A stretch of 57,080 nt of DNA, taken from contig JAGNHN010000020.1 in NCBI GenBank assembly GCA_018001695.1, forward strand, positions 1-57,080, in the 5' to 3' direction. Below the pieces are notes generated by a model. That model was not told the origin of the DNA and did not search any database. It saw only the letters and a program-made list of their open reading frames with translations. A program made the translations under genes and the position numbers. The stretch comes from Lentimicrobiaceae bacterium. GTDB taxonomy: Bacteria > Bacteroidota > Bacteroidia > Bacteroidales > JAGNHN01. Shown here one piece after another: positions 43,589 to 53,121 of this stretch; the first letter of the stretch is position 1; each line of letters begins with the position of its first letter.

Positions 43589-44827
43589 TTATTCAACTTC
43601 CGGTAAAACGACCGGGAAGTCATAATCAAAATCCGAATAGCGAGGGTATTTCAGAACTTTGGCAAGCAGATCTGTATAGGCTGCCGTGAACTGGAACTGG
43701 TTCACATCGTAGTACACCTCGGGCAAGGGGTGATTGCCAACTCTACCCATGTCGATGGACGTTGTATTAAACTCTTCCAGCTCTTCATAGGGAACCATCT
43801 TGGCCATCACCGGCATCTGTCCATAGGCTTCGCGCAGAAGCAGGTCCACAACTTTGTCTGCCAGGGTGGTAGTCAGGCGACGGTCATATTTCCGGCAATA
43901 ACCGGCTCGGGCATAATACCCTGTTATCTGTGAGCGGGCTTCGATGCCCAACTTCTGAGTGATTTCTGACGCAATGACCCCACTGATGCCCCCGAACCTG
44001 GGGTGGCCGTACTCATCCACCTCGCTGCTGGCATAAACGACATCCAGCTTCTCCTTGCGGTCGTCGTACCACCTGACCCCTTCTGAAACAGGAATGACAA
44101 GGGCTTTCTTCGGGTGGCTGAGATAATGTTCTTTCACGACTTCCATAAAGAAAGCCTTGCGTTCTTTGGTCATCTCTACTTCCGGGATTAGCGCCAGCTC
44201 ACTGCCACCAAAGATGGCCGAACCTGTCAGCCATCCGGCATCGCGGCCCATCACTTCCAATACGATGATGCGCTGATGGGATTCAGCAGTGGTCTTGATC
44301 CATCCTGAGAATTCAGCGATGGCTTTAGCAGCTGAAGGAAAGCCTGGGCACAACACCGCTTCTATCTCCTGATCACCAAATGAATGCATCGTATGGGTTC
44401 TGAGGTCATTGTCGATGGTCTTCGGAAACCCGATAACGGGGATGCCTTCGGTTTCGTAAAGGCGTTTGGCGGCACCATTGGTATCATCACCGCCAATGGT
44501 CACCAAAACATCTATCTTGTATCTCCTGAGGTTATCCAGAACCTGCGGTACCCTGCTTTCAGGGTTCTTGCTGGAGGGAAAGGGATTGGTACGGCTGGAT
44601 CCCAGGGCGGTGCCACCATACCAGCCATCATAGGGTTGATTGGTCAGGTCTACAACATTACCATGGCCCAACAGGCCTTTCCAGCCCTGCCGGATACCAA
44701 GAACGCGGTATCCCAGCATGGAGGCCCTGTTGCGGATACTTTCAATGCTTGAATTGATGGCAGGGGTATCTCCACCTCCGGATAAAATGGCAAGGGTCTT
44801 ACCCTTAAATAATTTATGTTCCTGCAT
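43589..44827 (-). CDS. pfp: 6-phosphofructokinase, pyrophosphate-dependent type
   Basis: A 412-residue group II phosphofructokinase. Motif GGDDT (112-116) in place of the ATP-enzyme GGDGT, and PKTIDND (135-141) in place of PGTIDND, are the accepted marks of PPi-dependent enzymes, which work reversibly between fructose 6-phosphate and the bisphosphate. The substrate-binding MGRDAGWLTG and the ITGYYARAGYCRKYDR region also fit. The ATG at 44827 (MQEHKLFKGKTLAILSGGGD) is chosen; an upstream in-frame ATG at 44884 would add a hydrophobic stretch not found in the family. A full TAnnTTTG element lies 24 nt upstream. It converges with lysC. Confidence 0.9.
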   Translation of the reverse strand: MQEHKLFKGKTLAILSGGGDTPAINSSIESIRNRASMLGYRVLGIRQGWKGLLGHGNVVDLTNQPYDGWYGGTALGSSRTNPFPSSKNPESRVPQVLDNLRRYKIDVLVTIGGDDTNGAAKRLYETEGIPVIGFPKTIDNDLRTHTMHSFGDQEIEAVLCPGFPSAAKAIAEFSGWIKTTAESHQRIIVLEVMGRDAGWLTGSAIFGGSELALIPEVEMTKERKAFFMEVVKEHYLSHPKKALVIPVSEGVRWYDDRKEKLDVVYASSEVDEYGHPRFGGISGVIASEITQKLGIEARSQITGYYARAGYCRKYDRRLTTTLADKVVDLLLREAYGQMPVMAKMVPYEELEEFNTTSIDMGRVGNHPLPEVYYDVNQFQFTAAYTDLLAKVLKYPRYSDFDYDFPVVLPEVE

Positions 44828-44850
44828 GTATGTCGTGATTAAGTCCGCTG

Positions 44851-44858
44851 CAAAAATA
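44851..44858 (-). promoter_or_regulatory. Putative -7 element upstream of the PPi-phosphofructokinase gene
   Basis: TATTTTTG on the minus strand matches TAnnTTTG at 8/8. Its position supports the 44827 start, because the longer frame would begin upstream of it. Confidence 0.45.
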
Positions 44859-44913
44859 GGCAGGAATATGAAAGAACCAGCCACATAGAATTAACTATCT
44901 GATCCAAAATTCT

Positions 44914-45858
44914 TTAAGGATATAAAGCAAGGATCTTTCCCACCAGAATGCTGGCCAGTTTCACGAGCGATTCATGTGTCCAACCTGCGACATGCGGACT
45001 TAGAATGACATGAGGCGATTCGACGAGGGCACGCAAAGGGGCCGGGAAGGTTCCAGGCTGAAGGGCTTCCAGACTGCTGCGCTCGTATTCGAGCACATCC
45101 AGGGCAGCCCCGCTGACTTTGCCTGATTCCAGGGCATCCACCAGGTCTGCTGTACACACATTCCTGCCGCGCGAGGTGTTGATCAACATGATGGGTTTAC
45201 TGAAACGGGACAAATAATCTGCATTGACAAGATGATCCGTTTCGGTTGTGAGGGGTATGTGAAGGCTCAGGATATCTGCCTCGCGAAACACTTCATTCAT
45301 ATCAGACTCTCTGACATAGCTATCACTGTATCCTTTCTTGTATTTATCGAAGGCAATGGTACGGACATCGAAACCACTCAGTTTTCGTGCAAAGGCACTG
45401 CCGGTATTTCCATATCCGATCAATGCCACCGTCTTGCCCATCAGCTCTGTTCCACGGTTAGGTTCCCTTTTCCAAAGGCCCTGCCGTACTTCCTGGTCAC
45501 AGCGTATCAGGTGATTCATGAGGGCAAGCAACATACCCACGGCATGTTCGCCAACAGCATCTCGGTTGCCTTCCGGCGCATTCAGGCATACGATGCCCCT
45601 GGATAATGCATAGGGGTGATCGATGTTCTCCATGCCGGCGCCAACACGGGCAATGAAGCGAAGTGAACGGGCCCTCTCAAGAAGCTGCGCATCTATGGGA
45701 ATCCTGCTGCGGATCACAATGCCTTCATATTCATGTATGCGCTCCGCCACCTCCTCCCGCGGGGATTGCAACAAATGATCACAAATGAAACCATGCTGCT
45801 CCAAAGATACCGGCAGCATAGGATGTGTGGTGTCAAGAAACAAGACCTTTTTCATCAT
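44914..45858 (-). CDS. D-isomer-specific 2-hydroxyacid dehydrogenase
   Basis: A 314-residue NAD-dependent dehydrogenase of the SerA/lactate dehydrogenase fold. The nucleotide-binding motif is VALIGYGNTGSAFARKL, the catalytic Arg is in NTSRGRNVCTADLVDALE, the Glu in AALDVLEYE, and the His in SPHVAGWTHES. The sequence GAGMENIDHPYALSRGIVCLNAPEGNRDAV is like SerA, but there is no C-terminal ACT domain. It could be a phosphoglycerate dehydrogenase or a general 2-oxoacid reductase. The start is the ATG at 45858 or its neighbour at 45855. It lies 86 nt upstream of the phosphofructokinase gene on the same strand. Confidence 0.8.
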   Translation of the reverse strand: MMKKVLFLDTTHPMLPVSLEQHGFICDHLLQSPREEVAERIHEYEGIVIRSRIPIDAQLLERARSLRFIARVGAGMENIDHPYALSRGIVCLNAPEGNRDAVGEHAVGMLLALMNHLIRCDQEVRQGLWKREPNRGTELMGKTVALIGYGNTGSAFARKLSGFDVRTIAFDKYKKGYSDSYVRESDMNEVFREADILSLHIPLTTETDHLVNADYLSRFSKPIMLINTSRGRNVCTADLVDALESGKVSGAALDVLEYERSSLEALQPGTFPAPLRALVESPHVILSPHVAGWTHESLVKLASILVGKILALYP

Positions 45859-46042
45859 GGTTGTTAAAGCAATTCCACCAAAGAAATTCCCCTTCAAAGG
45901 TAGGAAAGATTGGGTGCTTCTTATTGTTATGAAGATATTGGATTGAGTGTTACATGAATTAATTGTAATTTCGTCGGCCCTTGTCAGGTCTGATTTTCTG
46001 ACCCAGCGTTTGCATCTCAGTCCTTGTTCGATTCAGGTAGTT

Positions 46043-48436
46043 ATGTGGAGATATCTCGTCAGGATTATTTTAAGAAACAGGCTTGCTAACCTGATCGTGT
46101 TGGCACTCATCACAGCATTCATGGGATATAAAGCCCTGGATGTACAACTGTCGTATGAGATGCGCAGCGTGCTCCCGCCTGATGACACAACCAGCATCGT
46201 TTATCAGAAATTTAAACAGACCTTCGGTGAGGATGGGAGTGTGCTTTTCATTGGCATCCGTGATCCTGACATCTTCACCCTGGAACACTACACTGCCTGG
46301 TACGACCTGACCGAAAGACTGCTTGCCGTCGATGGTGTCGATGAAGTGGTTAGTATTACCCGTTTCTTTGACCTTGAACGCAACGATAGCCTGGGCAAGT
46401 TCCAGGTTAAGCCGGTGGTATCGCGAAAACCAGTAACCCAGGCGGAGGTGGATACCATCCGAGAGCGACTCCTTGCCCTGCCTTTTTATGAAGACATCGT
46501 GCTGGAAAGAGACAGCATGTCGGTTCTGATGGCCGTTACCCTTGACAAGGACAAGCTTAACACACAGGAACGGATTCCACTGGTACATCGCATTCATGAT
46601 GAGGCAGACCTGTACCTGCAGCAGACAGGTGTAGTGGTGCATTATTCCGGCCTTCCCTATATCCGCACAATGACCTCGAAAAAGGTTCAGGATGAACTTA
46701 GGTTTTTTGTGATCCTGGCCATGCTGGTTGCCTCCATCTTTCTGGTCATCTTCTTCCGCTCATTCAAAGCCATGGCTTTCCCGATGATCATCGTGATCGT
46801 CAGCGTTATCTGGGCCCTGGGACTCATCGGTATAATGGGGTATAAGATCACCCTGCTTACTGGTATCATACCCCCGCTGCTGATCATTATCGGGGTAGAG
46901 AACTGCATCTTCCTGCTTAATAAATTCCATCATGAATACCGGTTGCATGGCAACAAGATCAGAGCACTGAGCCGCGTGGTACAAAGGACCGGCAATGCCA
47001 CATTCCTTACCAACCTCACGACAGCTACCGGATTTGCCGCCTTCATCGTGACGGGCAACCCCATCCTCGTTGAGTTTGGTGTCATCGCCTCCATCAATAT
47101 CATGATCGTTTTCCTGCTTTCCATCTTCCTGATACCCATCTTCTTTAGCTACTTTAATCCTCCCAGATCCAGGCATACCAAACACCTCGACAGCAAACTC
47201 ACTGTCTTCCTGGTTACCAAGGTGCTGCATATTGTCAACAACCACAGAAGGGTCGTTTATATCACAGCTATTGTGTTTTTTATCGTCGGGATCATTGGTA
47301 TCACGATGCTCAAGACAACCGGCAATGTGGTGGATGATATTCCGCATAAGGACCCCCTGTATACCGACCTGGTATTTTTTGAAGAATCATTTAACGGGAT
47401 TTTACCCTTCGAAATCACTATTGACACCCGCAAGCCGAAAGGTGTGCAGCAACTCTCCGTGCTGCAGCGCATGGATAAGCTGCAGGAGGTGCTTCGCGAA
47501 TACCCGGAGTTTTCCCGCCCGCTCTCGCTGATTGAAATGGTGAAATTTGGACGCCAGGCTTTCTATGCCGGCGACCCCGATGCTTATTCCCTGCCTTCCG
47601 GCAATGAGATGACCTTTATGGCGCGTTACCTGCCCACAGGGCAACAACAAAAGCGTTCGTTGCTGAATAATTTCATCGATTCTTCGATGCAGGTAGCCCG
47701 AATCAGCGTTCAAATGGCCAATATTGGCACGAATGACATCCTGAGGATCAAAGAAGACCTGCGGCCCCGGATCGATTCCGTTTTTAATCCGGAACGCTTC
47801 GACGTGGAGATGACCGGTACAAGTGTTGTCTTTCTCAAAGGAACCGATTACCTGGTAAACAACCTGATGACCAGCCTGCTATTGGCGCTGATCGTGATCC
47901 TGGCTTTGATGGCCCTGTTGTTTACTTCCCCAAGGATGATACTCATCAGTATGATCCCCAACCTTTTGCCACAGGTCCTGACCGCTGCCCTTATGGGGTA
48001 TGCCGGAATCCCTATCAAACCATCCACCATTCTTATCTTCAGCATTGCACTGGGGATTTCCGTCGACAATGCCATCCATTTCTTATCCAGGTACCGGCTG
48101 GAACTGATTCATACACAATGGAATATTAAACAAAGTGTGATATCAGCACTGAGAGAAACGAGTTTCAGCATGGTATACTCATCCATTGTGCTCTTCTTTG
48201 GATTTGCGATGTTTACGCTGTCTACATTCGGAGGCACCGAAGCCATGGGATTTCTGGTATCATTTACCTTGCTGATCGCCGTTCTCAGCAACCTCCTCCT
48301 GCTTCCTTCCCTGCTGCTGACACTTGATCAACGCATCACCACCAGGGCCTTCAAGGAACCCCTGTTGGAACTCTTTGATGAGGATGATGACATTGACCTC
48401 GATAACCTGGAAGTTGATACAAGAGGTATGGCTTAA
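46043..48436 (+). CDS. RND superfamily exporter (MMPL/SSD type)
   Basis: A 797-residue inner-membrane protein with two repeats of one plus five transmembrane segments. The first helix (about 8-28, NLIVLALITAFMGYKALDV) is followed by a periplasmic loop of about 200 residues, a five-helix sterol-sensing-like block (about 230-375), a second loop and a second block (about 610-760). The acidic-glycine motif GISVDNAIHFLSRYR in the second block and GVENCIFLLNKFHHEY in the first suit MMPL/RND proton-driven exporters. Substrates of this clade are often lipids or hopanoid-like molecules; unknown here. The ATG at 46043 (MWRYLVRIIL) is preferred over 45947, since the longer frame adds a poor N-terminus. 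Confidence 0.85.
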   Translation: MWRYLVRIILRNRLANLIVLALITAFMGYKALDVQLSYEMRSVLPPDDTTSIVYQKFKQTFGEDGSVLFIGIRDPDIFTLEHYTAWYDLTERLLAVDGVDEVVSITRFFDLERNDSLGKFQVKPVVSRKPVTQAEVDTIRERLLALPFYEDIVLERDSMSVLMAVTLDKDKLNTQERIPLVHRIHDEADLYLQQTGVVVHYSGLPYIRTMTSKKVQDELRFFVILAMLVASIFLVIFFRSFKAMAFPMIIVIVSVIWALGLIGIMGYKITLLTGIIPPLLIIIGVENCIFLLNKFHHEYRLHGNKIRALSRVVQRTGNATFLTNLTTATGFAAFIVTGNPILVEFGVIASINIMIVFLLSIFLIPIFFSYFNPPRSRHTKHLDSKLTVFLVTKVLHIVNNHRRVVYITAIVFFIVGIIGITMLKTTGNVVDDIPHKDPLYTDLVFFEESFNGILPFEITIDTRKPKGVQQLSVLQRMDKLQEVLREYPEFSRPLSLIEMVKFGRQAFYAGDPDAYSLPSGNEMTFMARYLPTGQQQKRSLLNNFIDSSMQVARISVQMANIGTNDILRIKEDLRPRIDSVFNPERFDVEMTGTSVVFLKGTDYLVNNLMTSLLLALIVILALMALLFTSPRMILISMIPNLLPQVLTAALMGYAGIPIKPSTILIFSIALGISVDNAIHFLSRYRLELIHTQWNIKQSVISALRETSFSMVYSSIVLFFGFAMFTLSTFGGTEAMGFLVSFTLLIAVLSNLLLLPSLLLTLDQRITTRAFKEPLLELFDEDDDIDLDNLEVDTRGMA

Positions 48437-48449
48437 TGGAGCTTTCTTT

Positions 48450-48457
48450 TACATTTG
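48450..48457 (+). promoter_or_regulatory. Putative -7 element upstream of rmlA
   Basis: TACATTTG matches TAnnTTTG at 8/8, 19 nt before the chosen rmlA start, which argues for the 48476 ATG over the earlier one at 48455. Confidence 0.45.
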
Positions 48458-48475
48458 CATAAAACGCAGACAAAC

Positions 48476-49342
48476 ATGAAAGGGATTATTTTGGCCGGAG
48501 GTGCCGGCACCAGGTTGCATCCCCTCACCATTGCGGTGAGCAAGCAGATGATGCCCATCTATGATAAACCCATGATCTATTATCCCCTCTCCATCCTGCT
48601 CATGTCAGGGATCAGGGAGATACTGATCATCTCAACACCCATGGATTTACCTCATTTTGAGAGACTCCTGGGTGATGGGACCCAACTGGGTTGCCGGTTC
48701 AGCTATGCCGTGCAGGAGGTTCCCAATGGACTGGCCCAGGCTTTTGTCATCGGTGCAGATTTCATTGGCGATGATAAAGCGTCTTTAATCCTGGGAGATA
48801 ATATTTTCTATGGATCAGGCCTGCAGAAGCTGTTGCAGGAGAACACCGATCCGGATGGAGGCGTGGTTTTCGCCTACCATGTTTCAGACCCTCAACGTTA
48901 TGGTGTTGTTGAATTTGATAAGGAAATGAAGGCCCTCAGCATCGAAGAAAAGCCGGCTAACCCGAAATCAAACTTTGCTGTTCCTGGATTATATTTTTAT
49001 GACAATGAAGTGGTGGATATTGCCCGTAAGATCAAACCCAGCAAGCGTGGTGAGTATGAAATCACGGATGTAAACCGCTACTATCTCGAGCAAGGTAGGC
49101 TTAAGGTAGGCGTATTGGGCAGAGGTGTGGCCTGGCTGGATACTGGCACTTTCAGCAGCCTGCTGCAGGCTGCCCAGTTCGTCCAGGTGATCGAAGAACG
49201 CCAGGGACTGAAGATCGGTTGTATTGAAGAAATCGCCTTCCGCATGGGCTATATTGATAAAAGCCAGCTGATCGACCTTGCCAAACCCCTGTTAAAGAGT
49301 GGCTATGGTGACTACCTGCTGAAACTGATACAAGACATTTAA
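48476..49342 (+). CDS. rmlA: Glucose-1-phosphate thymidylyltransferase
   Basis: A 288-residue nucleotidyltransferase ([18 protein letters not shown]), making dTDP-glucose, the first step to dTDP-rhamnose and other deoxysugars. Family motifs: GGAGTRLHP, the [16 protein letters not shown] block, the LGDNIFYG metal site and the [20 protein letters not shown] substrate loop. The length equals that of enterobacterial RmlA. The other rml genes are not adjacent. It starts 40 nt after the exporter stop and 9 nt before the prenyl synthase gene, so the latter is probably co-transcribed. Confidence 0.94.
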   Translation: MKGIILAGGAGTRLHPLTIAVSKQMMPIYDKPMIYYPLSILLMSGIREILIISTPMDLPHFERLLGDGTQLGCRFSYAVQEVPNGLAQAFVIGADFIGDDKASLILGDNIFYGSGLQKLLQENTDPDGGVVFAYHVSDPQRYGVVEFDKEMKALSIEEKPANPKSNFAVPGLYFYDNEVVDIARKIKPSKRGEYEITDVNRYYLEQGRLKVGVLGRGVAWLDTGTFSSLLQAAQFVQVIEERQGLKIGCIEEIAFRMGYIDKSQLIDLAKPLLKSGYGDYLLKLIQDI

Positions 49343-49350
49343 ATCCGTAT

Positions 49351-50322
49351 ATGAGAACCCTGGAGGATTACCGGCAGATGTTTGAGGAAGGCTTGGCTAC
49401 GGTTGACCTCAACAGGCAACCTGCCAACCTCTATGCCCCGGTTCAGTACATTATGGGGTTGGGTGGCAAACGCCTTCGCCCCTCGCTGGTTCTAGCAGCC
49501 TGTGAGCTTTGCCAGGGAGATACCAGGGACGCCCTTATGCCTGCCCTGGGGATGGAATTCTTTCATAATTTCACCCTCCTGCACGATGATATCATGGATC
49601 AGGCACCCATACGCAGGGGTATGCCGACGGTCCATGTGAAATGGGATATCAATCGCGCCATTTTAAGCGGCGACACCATGTTTGCCCTGGCAGGAAAGCT
49701 CATGCTGATGACCCGTCCTGAAGCGCTGCCGGCAGTGCCATCACTGTTCTTTCAAACCGCGATGGAGGTCTGCGAAGGACAGCAGATGGACATGGATTTT
49801 GAAACCCGACTTGATGTCAGCACTTCGGAATACCTCCATATGATTGGCTTGAAGACGGCTGTCCTCATCGCCGCCTGCCTCAAAACAGGGGCACTTGTTG
49901 CCGGAGCTCATGTATCCTTAGCCGATGCATTGTACGATTTCGGTTATCAATGTGGCATTGCTTTCCAGCTTCAGGATGATTATCTGGATGCCTTTGGCGA
50001 GGCAGACTTTGGGAAAACCCAGGGTGGAGACATCACCGCCAACAAGAAGACCTGGCTATATCTGCAGGCACTCGAGCGGGCTGATGAAGAACTGCGTCAT
50101 GACCTGCTGCGCTGGTATGACCCCGGGTTGAAGCATGACGCCGACAAGATCACTGCTGTGAAGAGTATCTTCACTTCACTCGGCATTCAGGATCAGATAA
50201 GAAAGTTGATGCTCGACTACCAGAATAAAGCCCTTATTTCACTGGAAAAAGTTGAACATCAGTATGGGCCGGATCCTGTCCTCAGGGCCTTTGCAGCCCA
50301 GGTGTCAGACCGTAAAGTCTGA
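49351..50322 (+). CDS. Polyprenyl diphosphate synthase, short-chain/GGPP-like
   Basis: A 323-residue trans-isoprenyl diphosphate synthase with GGKRLRPSLVLAA, the first aspartate-rich motif DDIMD (79-83) and the second DDYLD. The first motif lacks the two-residue insertion of bacterial FPP synthases, and Phe74 lies five residues before it. These are known marks of the geranylgeranyl type, though the product length cannot be confirmed by eye. It condenses isopentenyl diphosphate for carriers or quinones. Coupled to rmlA (9-nt gap); converges with the universal stress gene (4-nt gap). Confidence 0.85.
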   Translation: MRTLEDYRQMFEEGLATVDLNRQPANLYAPVQYIMGLGGKRLRPSLVLAACELCQGDTRDALMPALGMEFFHNFTLLHDDIMDQAPIRRGMPTVHVKWDINRAILSGDTMFALAGKLMLMTRPEALPAVPSLFFQTAMEVCEGQQMDMDFETRLDVSTSEYLHMIGLKTAVLIAACLKTGALVAGAHVSLADALYDFGYQCGIAFQLQDDYLDAFGEADFGKTQGGDITANKKTWLYLQALERADEELRHDLLRWYDPGLKHDADKITAVKSIFTSLGIQDQIRKLMLDYQNKALISLEKVEHQYGPDPVLRAFAAQVSDRKV

Positions 50323-50326
50323 ATTA

Positions 50327-51199
50327 TCAGGCAATATAGGTAAACCCAAGCTCCTTGGGGATAATAGACATGACAGGCACTTCTGCCTTGCGGATGATTT
50401 CCTGGGCAGAGGAGCCAACAAAATACTCTACCACACTCATTTCCTGCTGCGTCATGATGATGATCATGTCAATATCGGCATGCTGTTTGGCGTAACCCAG
50501 GATAATAGGCACGAGTGTCCGGGCATCCTCAGTGCTTTCTATGATCTCCGCTGTACAGTGAATTCCTGCATCTTCAATGAAATTCTTAACCTGGGCCAGC
50601 TGTGTCTTGAGAAGTCGGACGATATCAGGATCGTTTTTCGACCAGAGTGCCGAGACAACCCGGATCCGGCAACTCAGCCGCTTTGATATTTCTATGGCCC
50701 ATCCTACTTTTTGCCTGGTTTCCTTGGTTAGGTCGAGGGGAAGCAGAATACTGCTGCATTCTCCGTAATCGTGACGGCGCGAAATCGTGATGACCGGACA
50801 CTTGGCGATACGGATAACACGGGAAGTATTGGCGCCAATGATGTTGCCGTCTTCCGCAGATGAACGGGTGCCCATGATAATCATCCGGCTACCGTATTCC
50901 TCCGCACTGTCGGCAATGCGTGCATGGATTTTGCCCTTGCGGACTTTGGCCGTCACTTTGATCCCACTCTCTGCTTCGGCCTTGGCAGCCAATGCAGTAA
51001 GTTCCTCCCGGATTTTCTGGATCAGGTTGTCACTTTCTTCTGATGTGAAGATATTGGCCAATATTCCGGGTTCTTCATGGATATACAGCAACCGGATTTC
51101 CAATCCCAGCTTGCGGGCAATATGTATCCCATAACGCAGCGCGGACAATGATAATTCATGAAAATCTATGGGAATCAATACATTAGGTCGAATATCCAT
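50327..51199 (-). CDS. Universal stress protein, tandem-domain
   Basis: A 290-residue protein with two UspA domains (about 1-142 and 148-290). The first carries the ATP-binding pattern GTRSSAEDGNIIGANTSRVI, and the second a weaker version (MTQQEMSVVEYFVGSSAQEII). Proteins of this type act in the cytosol in stress survival through nucleotide binding; the partner is unknown. A full TATATTTG element on the minus strand lies 33 nt upstream, back to back with the promoter of the nucleoside phosphorylase. Confidence 0.86.
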   Translation of the reverse strand: MDIRPNVLIPIDFHELSLSALRYGIHIARKLGLEIRLLYIHEEPGILANIFTSEESDNLIQKIREELTALAAKAEAESGIKVTAKVRKGKIHARIADSAEEYGSRMIIMGTRSSAEDGNIIGANTSRVIRIAKCPVITISRRHDYGECSSILLPLDLTKETRQKVGWAIEISKRLSCRIRVVSALWSKNDPDIVRLLKTQLAQVKNFIEDAGIHCTAEIIESTEDARTLVPIILGYAKQHADIDMIIIMTQQEMSVVEYFVGSSAQEIIRKAEVPVMSIIPKELGFTYIA

Positions 51200-51207
51200 T
51201 TTTTCTT

Positions 51208-51215
51208 TATCTTTG
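51208..51215 (+). promoter_or_regulatory. Putative -7 element upstream of the nucleoside phosphorylase gene
   Basis: TATCTTTG matches TAnnTTTG at 8/8, 48 nt before the ATG. Confidence 0.42.
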
Positions 51216-51232
51216 GTTCCTTAAAATCAAAG

Positions 51233-51240
51233 CAAATATA
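51233..51240 (-). promoter_or_regulatory. Putative -7 element upstream of the universal stress gene
   Basis: TATATTTG on the minus strand matches TAnnTTTG at 8/8. The two divergent elements are 17 nt apart, so expression from one may interfere with the other. Confidence 0.42.
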
Positions 51241-51263
51241 AAATATTTCTGATACCAACATTT

Positions 51264-52145
51264 ATGCCAGTTCTAAAGGAATCTGAACTCGTTATCAACC
51301 CGGATGGCAGCATCTATCACTTGAAAGTCCGGCCTCACGACATCGCCCCACGGGTGATTCTGGTGGGTGACCCTAAACGGGTCGATCTTATCGCTGCTCA
51401 ACTTGATCACATCGAAAACCGGGTAAGTAACCGGGAATTTGTCACCGTTACCGGCCCATATCATCAGAAGCGGGTCACCATCATGGCCACTGGTATTGGA
51501 ACAGATAATATTGATATTGTAATGAATGAACTGGATGCACTGGTGAATATCGACTTCAGCACGCGCCAGGTAAAACCGGACCATACCCGGCTTCACATAC
51601 TTCGACTGGGCACCACGGGTGCTGTTCAGGCAGACATCCCTGTCAATAGCTACATTGCATCCCGCACCGGCCTGGGGATGGATGGTCTGGTTCACTTTTA
51701 CAAAGCACCCCCCGGACTGCTTGATCAACCGCTGGCCGAGGCATTCCGGGAATGGACCGGTTGGGACGCCCGGCTTCCGGATCCTTATGCCGTAGAAGCC
51801 TCCTCCGGCTTCTTCGAAGCGATGACCTCAGGTATGCATGAAGGCATCACCCTGACAGCGCCCGGTTTTTACGGACCTCAGGGAAGGGTCGTCCGGCTCC
51901 CGCTCGCCCACCCCGGCATCTCCGACCGCATCCTCAGCTTCCGTTTTGAAGGTAAACGCATCGTGAACTTTGAAATGGAAACATCAGCCCTCTATGCACT
52001 GGGTAGAATGCTTGGACACGAGGTACTGACTGTATGCCTCGCCATTGCCAACCGGGCCACCGGAGACTTCAACGCGCATTATGAAAACCATGTCAGCGAT
52101 CTTTCCATACTGCTTTTGGACCGTTTGACTGGCAGTATTGACTGA
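51264..52145 (+). CDS. Nucleoside phosphorylase (uridine phosphorylase-like)
   Basis: A 293-residue PNP/UDP family enzyme that splits nucleosides with phosphate for base salvage. The phosphate-binding VILVGDPKRVDLIA (about 30-43), VTIMATGIGTDNIDI and LRLGTTGAVQADI motifs, and the C-terminal NFEMETSALYALGRMLGHE ribose-binding motif, are all visible. Whether it prefers uridine or purine nucleosides is uncertain; the LGTTGAV and FEMETSALYAL pattern favours the uridine phosphorylase branch. The ATG at 51264 is the natural start. Confidence 0.85.
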   Translation: MPVLKESELVINPDGSIYHLKVRPHDIAPRVILVGDPKRVDLIAAQLDHIENRVSNREFVTVTGPYHQKRVTIMATGIGTDNIDIVMNELDALVNIDFSTRQVKPDHTRLHILRLGTTGAVQADIPVNSYIASRTGLGMDGLVHFYKAPPGLLDQPLAEAFREWTGWDARLPDPYAVEASSGFFEAMTSGMHEGITLTAPGFYGPQGRVVRLPLAHPGISDRILSFRFEGKRIVNFEMETSALYALGRMLGHEVLTVCLAIANRATGDFNAHYENHVSDLSILLLDRLTGSID

Positions 52146-52212
52146 TACCTTCCCCTGCCTTACCTTCGCATCAGAACACCCTAGTGAATGATACAAGACC
52201 AGACAAAGGCTT

Positions 52213-53121
52213 ATGAGCGAAACCGAGAAGGCAGGTAATGCAGAAATCCAGGCACTGATCAGACTCATGGATGAGCCGGATGAAGGTAACTACCGCCTGA
52301 TCCGTTCCCGCATCCTGGCTTATGGCAGCGAAGCCTTGCCTTTGCTGGAAGGACTGTTGGATCAACATTTTGATGAGATGCTCCAGGAGAGAATCATGAA
52401 CCTGGTTCAGGAAATCCAGCTAAAGGAAGTGTATAATGAACTGGAAAAATGGTCTGAAGCAGAGTCTCACAATCTTCTAAAAGGGTTCTTCCTGGTCTCC
52501 CGTTTTCAGTACCCCAACTTGAATTATAAAGAGATGCATGCCCGGCTGGACCTCATCATCCGTGATATCTGGCTGGAGATGAATGATGAACTGACCGCCC
52601 TGGAAAAGGTAAAGGTCATCAACCATGTGTTGTTTGATATTCATCGCTTCACAGCCAACCGCCAGGAAATGCATATCCCTCAGAACTTCTTTCTGAATAC
52701 GTTGCTGGATACCCGTAAGGGCAGCCCCATCGCACTTGGTATCCTCTATATGCTGGTGAGCCGGTCGCTCGGGATCCCCATCTTCGGCGTTAACCTGCCA
52801 CAGCATTTCATCCTGGCATATTCACAGGAAGGCAGCCTGGAAAAGGACATCTTACCGGCCCCGGAAGAGATCCTGTTCTATATCAACCCATTTAACCAGG
52901 GAACAGTTTTTACGCATCATGAGATTGAACTATACCTCAAACAAATGAAGTTTGAGATCCGTCCTGAATATTTCGGTGCGTGCAGCCATGAAACCATTGT
53001 ACGCAGGTTACTCACCAACCTCGTAATCTCCTATGAGAAAGAAGGCAAGGGCGACAAATCTGAGGAGTTGCGCAGGCTGATGTTTGCACTTAAAGGCGGC
53101 TTAAGCGGAGAACAGGCGTAG
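52213..53121 (+). CDS. SirB1/transglutaminase-core-2 family protein
   Basis: A 302-residue protein. After a helical N-terminal part (about 1-85), it has the SirB1-type transglutaminase-like core (about 90-220): HVLFDIHRFTANRQ, then DTRKGSPIALGILYMLVSRSLGIPIFGVNLPQHFILAY, with the conserved SPIALGILY and the histidine of QHFILAY. The usual cysteine of true transglutaminases is not seen, so activity is doubtful. Its 3' end overlaps the convergent sugar transferase gene by 21 nt. It starts 67 nt after the nucleoside phosphorylase stop. Confidence 0.8.
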   Translation: MSETEKAGNAEIQALIRLMDEPDEGNYRLIRSRILAYGSEALPLLEGLLDQHFDEMLQERIMNLVQEIQLKEVYNELEKWSEAESHNLLKGFFLVSRFQYPNLNYKEMHARLDLIIRDIWLEMNDELTALEKVKVINHVLFDIHRFTANRQEMHIPQNFFLNTLLDTRKGSPIALGILYMLVSRSLGIPIFGVNLPQHFILAYSQEGSLEKDILPAPEEILFYINPFNQGTVFTHHEIELYLKQMKFEIRPEYFGACSHETIVRRLLTNLVISYEKEGKGDKSEELRRLMFALKGGLSGEQA

